From NCBI GenBank assembly GCA_016712285.1, contig JADJRK010000001.1, positions 2,542,001 through 2,606,000 on the forward strand: a stretch of 64,000 nt of DNA, in the 5' to 3' direction. Positions 16,359-24,634 of this stretch are shown in pieces (positions within the stretch are counted from its first letter, which is position 1; the number at the start of each line of letters is the position of its first letter). This DNA is from Planctomycetota bacterium. GTDB taxonomy: Bacteria; Planctomycetota; UBA8742; UBA2392. The notes under the pieces are model-generated. The model was not told the DNA's origin. It ran no database searches and saw only the letters and a program-made list of their open reading frames with translations. The translations under genes were made by a program, and so were the position numbers.

Positions 16359-17357
16359 CTATTGAAATCTCATCTTGGAACCCAGTACGTAGTCGGCTGA
16401 AGCTTCCACTGACAGCCATTGCCGACCCATTTGCTCAGCTACCCACCCCGTTGTGTTCGAACCTGCAAATGGGTCTATCACAGTGTCGCCTGGGCTCGTC
16501 AAGAAGGAGATAAAAAACGCCGCAAGTTGTGGCTGCATGCGGGCAGGGTGGGGTGGAATGCCAAGTGACTTGCAGTATCGAACATACTCAGCCTCATGAC
16601 GAGTGTTTGCGACTTTTTGTACGTCGATTGGCACTCGAGAAGCCGGCTCGTCAAACTCTAGTAGGCTGGCTGAAATTGCACCACCGTTATCGGTGAGGAA
16701 ACTTTTTTCGCCTACAATGTGTTCGGATGGCCTTTCGCCCGCATTGTAGGTTCGCCGACGCAGCAGATCTTTCATCTCGGCGCTGTATGGTAGGAGTACC
16801 CTTCTGTTGTCGGCCTTCGGAAACGCTGTTTTGGCCATCCACCAAACATGCGTGTAAGAGTCTTTGAGGCGAATCCTGCGAACTGTTACCCATTCGGCAG
16901 GGCCAGGCAATCGAGCGGTGTTGTGACATATCATATGTTGGCACAACTGTAGGCCCGCAGCTTCTTGAAAGGCAAGTAGTGCTCTCAGGGGCAGGGTGGA
17001 CATAGTCGGAGACCCGGGCTCCCAAGCATTTCCAATCTCGATCACGATTGAGCCGTCGTCAGCTAGTAGCTCGGTGAGCTTGGGTGCGAGATCGCGCAAC
17101 CAGCTTAGGTAGTCCTCACCTACCCGGTTGCCGTACTTCTTCTTCCTGATCAGCGGAAACGGGGGTGAAGTGAACACAAGATTCACTAGCCCTCTCTTTG
17201 AACGCAATACACGATGCTTCAGTGCGTCTTCAACTCTGCCCTGCAACATGGTGCCAGACCGCGTCGAGTAGGCGCTAGTCACTGGGGGCCTACCTGTCGA
17301 ATCACGGCCGTCGTGATCGGCAATGGACGAGGCTGTTCTTTTCTTCGTTTTCGGCAT
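16359..17357 (-). CDS. Class beta DNA methyltransferase (N4-cytosine or N6-adenine)
   Basis: The protein has 332 residues. The catalytic motif IV TSPPF is at 63-67, motif X-like HPARMQPQLAAFFI lies near 270-285, and the SAM-binding motif I DPFAGSNTTG is at 295-304. The order IV...target region...X-I defines class beta. TSPPF rather than DPPY favours N4-cytosine but does not exclude N6-adenine. It is the first gene of the cassette, 14 bases before the helicase, and should protect host DNA. The N-terminal 30 residues are basic and probably disordered. Confidence 0.88.
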   Translation of the reverse strand: MPKTKKRTASSIADHDGRDSTGRPPVTSAYSTRSGTMLQGRVEDALKHRVLRSKRGLVNLVFTSPPFPLIRKKKYGNRVGEDYLSWLRDLAPKLTELLADDGSIVIEIGNAWEPGSPTMSTLPLRALLAFQEAAGLQLCQHMICHNTARLPGPAEWVTVRRIRLKDSYTHVWWMAKTAFPKADNRRVLLPYSAEMKDLLRRRTYNAGERPSEHIVGEKSFLTDNGGAISASLLEFDEPASRVPIDVQKVANTRHEAEYVRYCKSLGIPPHPARMQPQLAAFFISFLTSPGDTVIDPFAGSNTTGWVAEQMGRQWLSVEASADYVLGSKMRFQ

Positions 17358-17402
17358 GTTTAGCGCAAGGCCCGACGGAGTGACGAGATGCTATGGCAAC
17401 GC

Positions 17403-19469
17403 CTACCACTTCACCAGTGCTTCCACGGCATCGATGACGCCTTGTTTTTGGGGCAGCACTGCGTTCTCTAGGGGCTTGGCGTATGGGCAGAATGAGTCGA
17501 GGGCTGCTACGCGCTTTACTGGGGCGTCTAGTGTCTCGAAGGCTTCTTCCATGATCTTTGCTGAGATCTCGGCGCCGAAGCCCATCGTCAATGTGTCTTC
17601 GTGGACTACCAGGCAGCGGTTGGTTTTGGCTACGCTCTTGAACACCATCTCCTGGTCCCAGGGCAGGATCGTTCTCAGGTCGATTACTTCCACGCTGATC
17701 TTGTCCTCGAGGCTGCGCGCGGCGTCTTCGCTGATCATTACTGTGTTGCCCCACGTCACCAGCGTTACGTCTGTGCCCTCGCGCACCACCCGGCCGCGGC
17801 CGAACGGCAGCACGTAGTCTTTGTCCGGCTCGGGGCTCTTGCAGCGCTCTTGCCGGTACAGGTTCTTGCACTCCATGAACAGCACCGGGTCTTCACCCCG
17901 GATCGCCGCCTTCAACAAACCCTTGGCGTCGGCGGCGTTGCTGGGCATCGCGATTCTCAGACCCGGCCGCGACGCGAACAGCCCCTCGATGCACTGGCTG
18001 TGGTACATCGCGCCCTGGATGTAGCCGCCGACGGGCACGCGGATGACCATCGGCGCGGGCCAGTTGTTGTTGCTGCGGTAGCGGGCTGTCGCGACCTCGT
18101 TCACGACCTGCATCATCGCCGGAAAGATGTAATCGCCGAACTGGATTTCCACGACGGCTTTGCGGCCGGGCTTGTAGCTGTAGCCGAGCGCGGTGCCGAT
18201 GATCGTGGCCTCAGCCAGCGGGCTGTTGAAGACGCGGTCGGTTCCAAACCGTGTCGAAAGGCCCTTGGTGGCGCCGAACACGCCGCCTTTGCCGTCCTGG
18301 ACGTCCTGGCCCCAGCACACGAGGTGTTCGTCGCGTTCGAACTCTTCGTGCAGGGCGTGGTTGATGGCTTCGATTAGCGGGAGCCTTTCGCCCGCCTTCG
18401 CCGAGGCTTCGGCGGGCGCGCCTGATGCGGGCGGGGCGCCCACACCACTTACTACGGCGTTGTCGTCGCCTTCGTAGTAGACGTGGCGGGTGGCTGTGCT
18501 GGGGTCGGGGTGCGGGCGTTCCTCGGCGCGCTCTGCGGCGGCGTCGATCTCGGCCTTGATCTGCTCTTCGAGTGCAACCAGCTCGTCTTCATCGGCGAGC
18601 CCGTTCTCGATGATCCACTGGCGCAGCTTGGTGATGGGGTCTTTGCGCATCTCTTCGTTGATCTGCGCGTCGGTCATGTACAGCTTGCGGTTGTCGCTGC
18701 TGCTGTGGCCCCACAGGCGCACGACCTGGCTTACGACAATCGCGGGGCCCTTGCCCTTGCTGCACCACTCGTGGGCCTGCTTGAAAGCCTCATAGCTGGC
18801 GAACAGGTCGAGGCCGTCGCACGGGAAGATCCCGAGGTTTGCGTAGCCCTTGACCCATTGCTCGATCGGCTGGGCGCGCTCCTGGCTGTGATGCGTGCTG
18901 ATGCCGTAGCCGTTGTCCTCGACGTGAAAGAGCACGGGGCACTTGTGGATGGTGGCCCAGTTCAAGCCTTCGTGAAACTCGCCCTGGGCGCAGCCGGCAT
19001 CGCCGCCTGAGACGTAGACGACTTCGTCTTCGCCGTCGAGCTTGGCGCCGTGGGCGCGGCCGGCGGCTTGCAGCCACTGGGTGCCGACGCAGCTTGACTT
19101 GCTGATGATGCGGAGCTTCTTGTGGCCGAAGTGAGATGGCATCTGGCGCGAGCCTGAGGCCGGGTCGCCCTCGCGTGCCATGAAGCCGGTGAAGATTTCC
19201 TCGGTGGTGACGCCAAGGCCGAGCACGAAGGTGAGATCGCGGTAATGGCAGATCGACCAGTCTTTGCCGGCGCGGAAGACCATGCTGGCGGCGGTGAGTG
19301 CGGCTTCGTGGCCGGGGCCGGAGATCTGGAAGGTGCCGCCCTTGGACTGTCGCAGGATGATGGCGCACTTGTCCTCGGTTTTGCGCGAGGTGACCATGTT
19401 GCGGTAGGCGCTGAGGACCTGTTCGTTGGTGAGCCCTCGCGTGTCTTTTCTGGCGGCTGTCTTGGCCAT
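17403..19469 (-). CDS. Fused 2-oxoisovalerate (branched-chain 2-oxoacid) dehydrogenase E1 alpha-beta
   Basis: A single 688-residue chain joins both E1 subunits. The alpha half (about 1-330) carries the thiamine-diphosphate motif GGDAGCAQGEFHEGLN...EDNGYGIS (first Gly of GDG replaced by Ala). The beta half (about 365-688) starts LPLIEAINHALHEEFERDE and contains the GGVFGATKGL and FGDYIFPAMMQVVNE segments. It decarboxylates branched-chain 2-oxoacids and passes the acyl group to E2 lipoate. The start ATG is at 19469; the longer open frame upstream is not coding. The linker at about 349-361 is encoded by a dispersed palindromic repeat. E2 and E3 genes are not in the window. Confidence 0.88.
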   Translation of the reverse strand: MAKTAARKDTRGLTNEQVLSAYRNMVTSRKTEDKCAIILRQSKGGTFQISGPGHEAALTAASMVFRAGKDWSICHYRDLTFVLGLGVTTEEIFTGFMAREGDPASGSRQMPSHFGHKKLRIISKSSCVGTQWLQAAGRAHGAKLDGEDEVVYVSGGDAGCAQGEFHEGLNWATIHKCPVLFHVEDNGYGISTHHSQERAQPIEQWVKGYANLGIFPCDGLDLFASYEAFKQAHEWCSKGKGPAIVVSQVVRLWGHSSSDNRKLYMTDAQINEEMRKDPITKLRQWIIENGLADEDELVALEEQIKAEIDAAAERAEERPHPDPSTATRHVYYEGDDNAVVSGVGAPPASGAPAEASAKAGERLPLIEAINHALHEEFERDEHLVCWGQDVQDGKGGVFGATKGLSTRFGTDRVFNSPLAEATIIGTALGYSYKPGRKAVVEIQFGDYIFPAMMQVVNEVATARYRSNNNWPAPMVIRVPVGGYIQGAMYHSQCIEGLFASRPGLRIAMPSNAADAKGLLKAAIRGEDPVLFMECKNLYRQERCKSPEPDKDYVLPFGRGRVVREGTDVTLVTWGNTVMISEDAARSLEDKISVEVIDLRTILPWDQEMVFKSVAKTNRCLVVHEDTLTMGFGAEISAKIMEEAFETLDAPVKRVAALDSFCPYAKPLENAVLPQKQGVIDAVEALVKW
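18389..18424 (+). repeat. Dispersed palindromic repeat, copy 2, in frame inside E1
   Basis: Perfect 8-bp arms CGCCCGCC / GGCGGGCG surround TTCGCCGAGGCTTC. It matches the inverted copy at 12047-12095 and is read through as the linker GAPAEASAKAGE between the alpha and beta domains of the fused dehydrogenase. Confidence 0.65.
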
Positions 19470-19571
19470 GGCGATCTCCGGTATGGCTGGATTGTGGCCG
19501 TTGGCGGCGGGCGGGTCAAGTTTGGGAAGAAACGCTTGACCGCCAAAGCGCCAAAACGCCAATGTAACGCT

Positions 19572-20465
19572 ATGGACTTCAACGAGCTGATCAATAACGG
19601 CTGGGCGCGGCATGACAAGGAAACGGCCGTGGTGGCCGGCGAGCTTGAGACCCACGTCGCGCTGGCAAGCGACGCGGGCAAGGCCGTGCAATTCATCACG
19701 CTGGCCGTGCACACGATGGGTGGCCATGGCGGTGAGTGGGCGCGGGCGGCTGCGCTGGCTGAGCGCGTGGTGGCGGGGCTGCCTGAATCGGCCGAGCTTG
19801 CGCCGGCGCTTGGCAACCTTGCGGTGGCGCAGTTCATGGCGGGCGATTACGCGGGGGCGCTGGCGAGCGAGTCGCGGTCGGTTGAGCTGACTGATGTTGA
19901 GCCGGTTTCGATGATGGCGCGCACGCGCACCTTGATCGCGTCGGCGCTGGTAGATGCCAAGCGGCTGGACGAAGCCGCGCGGGTATACAACGCCGCGGTG
20001 TCGCTGGCGCGGGCGCAGGACGAGAAGCTGGCGTGCGACCGGGCGATTGCCGTGACCAGCAACAACCTGGCCGGCGAGCTGATGGCCAAAGAGTCGCGCA
20101 CCGACACCGAGAACGCGCTGATGCTGGCGGCTGCGGAAAACGCCCGCGAGTTCTGGGTCAAGTGCGGCACCTGGGAAAACGAAGAGCGCGCCGAGTATCT
20201 GCTCGCGTGTGTGCACAACAAGCTGAACCAGCCCGCCAAGGCGCTGGAACACGCAGCGCGGGGGCTGGATGTCATCAGCAAGAACGGCGAAGAGGTTGTA
20301 GACGAGGCCTTCCTGAACCTGGCCAGCGCCGATGCCTGCCGGCTGCAGGAAAACCGCGAAGGCTATGACCGCCTGCTGGCGCGAGCCGACGAGTTGGCCG
20401 GCGAGTGGAGCGACCAAGGCCTGAAAGACTGGTTTGCCGCCGAGCGCGCCAAAGTGCAGTGGTAG
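19572..20465 (+). CDS. TPR-like helical repeat protein, unknown role
   Basis: 297 residues, almost wholly alpha-helical pairs such as ALGNLAVAQFMAGDYAGALASES and DEAARVYNAAVSLARAQDE, with spacing near 40 residues that fits tetratricopeptide repeats. No signal peptide or membrane segment is seen, so it is probably a cytoplasmic scaffold. It is transcribed divergently from the E1 dehydrogenase with about 100 bases between starts. No specific partner can be named. Confidence 0.7.
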   Translation: MDFNELINNGWARHDKETAVVAGELETHVALASDAGKAVQFITLAVHTMGGHGGEWARAAALAERVVAGLPESAELAPALGNLAVAQFMAGDYAGALASESRSVELTDVEPVSMMARTRTLIASALVDAKRLDEAARVYNAAVSLARAQDEKLACDRAIAVTSNNLAGELMAKESRTDTENALMLAAAENAREFWVKCGTWENEERAEYLLACVHNKLNQPAKALEHAARGLDVISKNGEEVVDEAFLNLASADACRLQENREGYDRLLARADELAGEWSDQGLKDWFAAERAKVQW

Positions 20466-20469
20466 GGCG

Positions 20470-21006
20470 CTATTCTTTCAAGCCGGGTGCTCGCGGCTTT
20501 GGCTTGTAGTCTTTGCTCTGGCCGCGGGCGATGCTGAGTGTCTTCCAGTCTTTGCCCACCTGCGCGCGCGCCAGCGTGACCATCTGGCCGACGTGATAGC
20601 CGTAATGCCCGACCTGCCGGATCAGCGCATCCAGCACCTGCATCGGTTCGCCGCGGATGGTGACTTCGCGGGTGACGTCGCCGACCTGCAGTCCCTCCAG
20701 CGTGTCGAGTGTCAGCTTCCAGCCGTCTTCCCATAGTTGCCGCACTTGCTGCGGCGTCTCGGTGACGGGGTCGAACTCGGCGTCGCGTTTGCGCCACGGC
20801 TTGTCGCCGTCCTCGGTGAGGAAGTTGGTCCAGCGCGAAAGCATGTTGCCGTGCAGGTGCTGGACGACGATGGCGATGCTGTTGGCTTCGTCATCGGTGC
20901 GATGAAAGAGCTGGGCCGGCGAGACGCGCTCAAGCACGCCATCGCCGAGGCCCTTGATCTGTCGCATGCGGGCAACGATGGCCAGCAGCAGGCTGTGTGC
21001 AATCAC
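20470..21006 (-). CDS. DinB-like metal-binding protein (DUF1572 type)
   Basis: 178 residues with the DinB/YfiT four-helix layout. The likely metal ligands are His50/His52 in VVQHLHGN and His134/His138 in QVGHYGYHVGQM. Family members are often thiol-dependent S-transferases or stress proteins, but the substrate here is unknown. A GTG start at 21006 overlaps the stop of the upstream gene (GTGA), so it is translated with it, at the end of the minus-strand redox/secreted gene run. Confidence 0.8.
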   Translation of the reverse strand: MIAHSLLLAIVARMRQIKGLGDGVLERVSPAQLFHRTDDEANSIAIVVQHLHGNMLSRWTNFLTEDGDKPWRKRDAEFDPVTETPQQVRQLWEDGWKLTLDTLEGLQVGDVTREVTIRGEPMQVLDALIRQVGHYGYHVGQMVTLARAQVGKDWKTLSIARGQSKDYKPKPRAPGLKE

Positions 21007-21569
21007 GCGCGGGCCCTCTGCAAGACGCCGCGATGCCTGAACCAGAGGGCGCCTGTCGCCAGCGCCAGCAATGCCAGCAGCGCGCTTGTGCCGGTGCCGG
21101 CACCGGTCGAGCAGTCGTTGCGGTCTTCGGGCCGGTGGTAGTCGTTGTAGTAGCGGTCAAAGTTGATGGTGGCGTCGGCGCCCTGGCCCGTGCTTTCACG
21201 AATCTGGAGAGTCAGTTCGATGGTGCCGCTCTGGGCGCCGTACTTGTGGGTCAGGTCGATATAGAACTTGTCGTCGTCGTTGGCGAAGGCGTGGAAGGTG
21301 AAGTCGAGAATGCCGTCGGCGCCGTTGTCGGTGCGGTTGGTCAGGATGTCTTTGTCTGAATCCAGCACACGAACGCGCGGCGGGGCAGTAATGCCACGGG
21401 CGATGATGCGGATATCCAGGGAGTTGTCGGCGCCGTAGTCGAGGTCAATGCGATAGCGCGCGGTTTCATAGTCGCGCAGGTAGGTTGAGTCTTCATACTC
21501 GAGAAGTACCTGGGCGCTCAGCGACGCCCCACCTACCGCCAGCAACAGGATCATCCAGAGCCGCGCCAT
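21003..21569 (-). CDS. Secreted protein with C-terminal sorting-like tail
   Basis: The 188-residue protein starts with a signal peptide (MARLWMILLLAVGGASLSA) from ATG 21569. A beta-rich middle follows (RVRVLDSDKDILTNRTDNG, FYIDLTHKYGAQSGTIELTL), resembling PPC-like or calcium-bound domains. The end has a Cys, a Gly/Thr/Ser spacer, a hydrophobic helix SALLALLALATGALWF and a basic tail RHRG. That tripartite tail resembles CTERM protein-sorting signals, so it may be anchored or processed at the envelope. The function is unknown. Confidence 0.65.
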   Translation of the reverse strand: MARLWMILLLAVGGASLSAQVLLEYEDSTYLRDYETARYRIDLDYGADNSLDIRIIARGITAPPRVRVLDSDKDILTNRTDNGADGILDFTFHAFANDDDKFYIDLTHKYGAQSGTIELTLQIRESTGQGADATINFDRYYNDYHRPEDRNDCSTGAGTGTSALLALLALATGALWFRHRGVLQRARA

Positions 21570-21639
21570 GTTGCGCTCCTTGTTGATGTGCGAGCGACCA
21601 CACACCTACTACTATAACACACGGGCGCGGCGGATGCTT

Positions 21640-22149
21640 TCAGGGTGCAGGCTTCGGTTCGCAATCAATGCACTCGGCAGGAGTTGCGCCTGCCGGGTCA
21701 GCGTTGACCGGCGTCGCGCCGAGCAGTTCCGCAACGGCGTGCTCGGGCATGCCCGGTTTCAGGTTCACGAGCTTGCCGTCTTTGAAGATTGCCACGAACT
21801 GGCTGGCCTTGAAGCCCGCAGGCAACTGCGCCAGCAGCTCTTCGGGCGCGTGGCCGGTGTACGCACAGGTCACGACCAGCTTGCCCGAATCGACGGCTTC
21901 GCGCACAGCCGGCACGCCCTGCAGTCGCTGTACCAGCGACGGGCAGGTCCATCAGTGCGGGGAGTTATCGACGGCCAGCACAAGCGGCGCGTTCAGTTCG
22001 GTTGCCAGGAGTTGCGCCTGGGCGTAGTCGCCGGTGATCAAGCCACCCGCGGCGGGGCGCTCTTTCCACCAGAAGGTGTAGCCCAGGAAGGCCACAAGGG
22101 CCAACGCCATGAAGATCCAGGCGATGTTGTCGACGATGTGTTTCATCAT
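21640..22149 (-). CDS. Putative selenoprotein: membrane-anchored thioredoxin-fold protein (UxxC)
   Basis: Read through an in-frame TGA (21952-21954), the gene encodes 169 residues. A transmembrane anchor IAWIFMALALVAFLGYTFWW (9-28) is followed by strand APLVLAVDN (54-62), the active site Sec66-Trp-Thr-Cys69, strand KLVVTCAYT, and KASQFVAIFKDGKLVNLKPG, which is the usual thioredoxin beta3-beta4. Sec thus replaces the first Cys of CxxC. A further CxxC-like pair (ECIDC) lies near the C terminus. A hairpin right after the TGA fits a bacterial SECIS. Without readthrough the product would be a 65-residue stub, and the continuing frame has no good start of its own. Sec genes (selABCD) are not in the window. 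Confidence 0.75.
21918..21947 (-). promoter_or_regulatory. Putative bacterial SECIS hairpin of the UxxC thioredoxin gene
   Basis: Starting five bases after the UGA, CCUGC pairs with GCAGG, then (after a CC/U internal loop) GUCGCUG pairs with CAGCGAC around the loop GUA. The apical guanines are 18-19 bases from the UGA, within the 16-37 range known for bacterial SECIS. The apical GGU recalls the SelB-binding loop of E. coli fdhF. Confidence 0.6.
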
Positions 22150-22184
22150 TGGCTAACAGGGGCGTGGGCGGGTTTATTCCGTGC

Positions 22185-22532
22185 CTACTTCTTGCGGGCC
22201 TTGGCTGGGGCCTTGAGTGTCTGGGCGTGCGTGAAACTGGCTTCGACCCAGCGCGAAAGCTGCTTGGCGGTCTTGAGCGCTTCCATCGAGACCAGCACCC
22301 AGCCCGGTTGCGCCTTTCCCGCGTGCGTGAAGGCACTGCAATGCTTGAGCTCAAGGTGCTTCTTGCGCGATTCCTCGTCGCACAGGGCGATCAGGCCGTC
22401 GTCGACGGCGCCGATGAAGGCGTGGCCGTTGAGCACGTAGACCCGGCCGCCGTACAGGTTTTTCTCGGTCCAGCCGGGTTTGCGTTCCAGCACATCCTTC
22501 ACCCGTTCAAACAAACGCTCGTCATACGCCAT
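22185..22532 (-). CDS. TfoX N-terminal-domain protein
   Basis: 115 residues matching the short TfoX_N family: AYDERLFERVKDVLERKPGWTEKNLYGG, VYVLNGHAFIGAVDDGLIALCDEE and a C-terminal Lys/Ala-rich tail. GGAG six bases before ATG 22532 supports the start. The family's role is unclear; in Gammaproteobacteria the two-domain form regulates competence, but stand-alone N domains are common in other bacteria. It lies between the two putative selenoprotein genes. Confidence 0.8.
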   Translation of the reverse strand: MAYDERLFERVKDVLERKPGWTEKNLYGGRVYVLNGHAFIGAVDDGLIALCDEESRKKHLELKHCSAFTHAGKAQPGWVLVSMEALKTAKQLSRWVEASFTHAQTLKAPAKARKK

Positions 22533-22664
22533 GGAGTTCTCCGCGGGGCATTATCCGCCGCCGCGCGTTTCGCACAAGTGAACTGTGAGCTATCTGTTGA
22601 ACACTTCGCAGACGAGGCACGCCCTGCGGGCCGTGCCTCCGGTCTTGCCTCCCGCATCCGGGGC

Positions 22665-23657
22665 TCAGCTTCCCTGCGGCGGCTGACCCAGATATGGCCC
22701 GGGTTTGGGCTTGGGGGGCGGGGGCGCGTATGGCCCCTCACCCGAAAGTCCGTCAAATTCCTGCGGCTGATTCAAGGCAGGCGGACGGGTTCCCGGCGGC
22801 ACATATTGCTGGGGCGCGAAGCTGCGCGTGGCCGGCGGGGCACCCTGTGCCTGCGGCGGGTATGGCGGCGCCGGTTGGCCGGGGTACTGCTGCGGCGGAT
22901 ATTGCGGCTGCGGCGGGTATTGCTGCGGCGGATATGGCGCAGCGCCCGGAGGCGGGCCTTGGGCGCCGGGGGGCGGCCCATAACCCTGCGGCTGCCCGTA
23001 AGCGCCCGGCGGCGGGCCCATGTAGCCGGGACGCAGATGGTCAGGAATCTTTTCCCGGGTCGAGTGCCAGAACCACCCGACCGCCACGACAAAGAAAATG
23101 CCGAACACCAGAATCATCCAGATCCACCAGCCGCCGCCCGTGCTATCCGAAGACGAGCTGCCCGAAACACCGGGCACCGCGGCGCCGCCGAGATGTTGCT
23201 CAATCATGGAGTCGGTCAAGCTGCCCGGGTGGCCGCGCCATGCGATCGTGCCGTCGGCACTGATCAGGAATGCATTCGGGATACCTCTCACCCCATAGCT
23301 GCGCGAGGCACTGCTCGACTGTGCGGTGCCGTAGGTGACGCCCTTTCGGTTCAGCCATGGTTCGATGACACTGGCGTTTTCGTTGCTCACGGCAACGATC
23401 GTCAACCCGCGCGCGCTGTACTTGCTGTGAATCTGGTTCAAGTGCGGCACGGATGACGCGCAGGGCCCTCACCACGTTGCCCAGAATTCCAGCAACACGG
23501 TGTGCCCGCGCAGCCCGGCGATCGATGTCGCGTTGGCCGGCAAGTTCCAGCTTTTCTCAAAACGAAAATCCGGTGCTGCGCGGCCGATGTCCTGGGCGCC
23601 CAGACTCGACGCGGCAAGCAGCAACAGCGGCACAAGCATCAAGCGAGAGGGTTTCAC
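22665..23657 (-). CDS. Putative selenoprotein: TlpA/ResA-like thioredoxin with WUGPC active site
   Basis: Start GTG 23657 (GAGGTAAT upstream), signal peptide LMLVPLLLLAASSLGA, then a TlpA fold: APDFRFEKSW, VLLEFWATW, an in-frame TGA at 23469-23471, then GPCASSVPHLNQIHSKY. Sec63-Gly-Pro-Cys66 exactly replaces the canonical CGPC, and the fold continues with LTIVAVSNENA and VRGIPNAFLISADGTIAWRG (cis-Pro). After a Gly/Ser linker a transmembrane helix (IWMILVFGIFFVVAVGWFW) leads to a long Pro/Gly/Gln/Tyr-rich tail. Total 330 residues. A sequencing error is unlikely to hit this codon in two neighbouring redox genes. Confidence 0.78.
23412..23451 (-). promoter_or_regulatory. Possible SECIS structure of the WUGPC gene
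   Basis: About 18 bases after the UGA, CGUGC can pair with GCGCG (one G-U), and ACUUG with CAAGU, separated by a 3x3 internal loop and capped by a 14-base loop that begins 31 bases from the UGA. Distance fits bacterial SECIS, but the loop lacks an obvious GGU and alternative foldings exist, so support is weaker than for the other gene. Confidence 0.35.
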
Positions 23658-23758
23658 GGCATTACCTCGGATCAAAGGCTCTTTGTTCACCATACTACAT
23701 GAAACATCCCACTGCCCGATTCCAATCCGCTGCTCTTTGTGGAACCAGCGGGCACACT

Positions 23759-24568
23759 CTATGGCTTGGTTTCCCAGGGGGGTACGTCGCTTCCGGTTTC
23801 CGGGTTCGGCGAGTCTTTGGTGATGGCCCACGGCGGCTGGATCGTCTGTGTTTCGGCCGACGCCTTGCGCGCTGGCTCAGGCGGCTTGGGGGGTTCCAGC
23901 AAGGGTGCCTGGCCGGCGTCCGGGATCGGCAGCGGCATGGGCTCAGGATTCACGGGCACTGGCCGTTCGTTCTTGCGGTTCAGCAGCATCCAGCCGGCAA
24001 GGCCGATCACGCCCATCACCAGCACTACCAGCAGCGCCGCGCCGAAAGTGCTGGTTTCGCCTTCGCTGCCTGTTGCATCGCCGACTGCTCCTTCGGGCTT
24101 TGTGGCCACGCTGCCTTCGATCGTGCGCAATAACAGCCGCAGCGCCTGCCGCGCATGCACCTCGGCATGATTGATCGAGTGCACGCCGATGCGAATCGGC
24201 TGCGTCAGCGGCAGGTCAACCCATGCGATGACCTGGGACTCGGCGTGGTTTGTGCGAATGCCGAAGACTTCAAGGTCGTTCCATTTCTCGCGAATGATTG
24301 ACGCGTTCAGGTCATCCGGGAACTTGGGCATGTCGCCGGGGTACACCGCCTTTTCAAGGTAGGCGATGCCCAGCAGCACGTTCAGCCCGCGCGCGCCTTC
24401 GGGGCTGCCCGCGAACACATATTGCGGCCGCGGCCCCGGCACGGGCAGTTCGCCGGCGAACGCCTTGAATCCGGCGGGCGGCTGAAACGAAAAACCGTTG
24501 GGGTCATCAATACGCTGTGCTGTCAGAGCCAGCGGAAACAGCAACAGCAGTAAGAGCCATGCGCGCAT
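23759..24568 (-). CDS. Secreted, single-pass membrane protein of unknown function
   Basis: 269 residues. Signal peptide MRAWLLLLLLFPLALTAQ, then an extracytoplasmic domain (FSFQPPAGFKAFAG, DLPLTQPIRIGVHSINHAEVHARQALRLLLRTIEG). A transmembrane helix (ALLVVLVMGVIGLAGWMLL, about 180-200) and a proline-rich cytoplasmic tail follow. The layout (secreted domain, one helix, proline-rich tail) matches the neighbouring WUGPC thioredoxin, with which it is probably co-transcribed (101-base gap). Confidence 0.65.
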   Translation of the reverse strand: MRAWLLLLLLFPLALTAQRIDDPNGFSFQPPAGFKAFAGELPVPGPRPQYVFAGSPEGARGLNVLLGIAYLEKAVYPGDMPKFPDDLNASIIREKWNDLEVFGIRTNHAESQVIAWVDLPLTQPIRIGVHSINHAEVHARQALRLLLRTIEGSVATKPEGAVGDATGSEGETSTFGAALLVVLVMGVIGLAGWMLLNRKNERPVPVNPEPMPLPIPDAGQAPLLEPPKPPEPARKASAETQTIQPPWAITKDSPNPETGSDVPPWETKP

Positions 24569-24634
24569 GCTGGGATTCTAGCTTGCCCGTCTGACAATGC
24601 TGGGGCGTACAGCGGGCCGGTGCAGCAAGTGGTT

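Noticed and set aside
19470..20417. N-terminal extension of the fused dehydrogenase
   Set aside because: The frame upstream of ATG 19469 is antisense to the TPR-like gene and shows no dehydrogenase similarity.
21640..23657. UGA recoded genome-wide (alternative genetic code) as an explanation for the in-frame TGAs
   Set aside because: TGA is used as a normal stop at many coupled gene junctions here (for example ATGA overlaps at 8415, 14329, 36129, 43967, 52793 and 62560), so a general reassignment does not fit.
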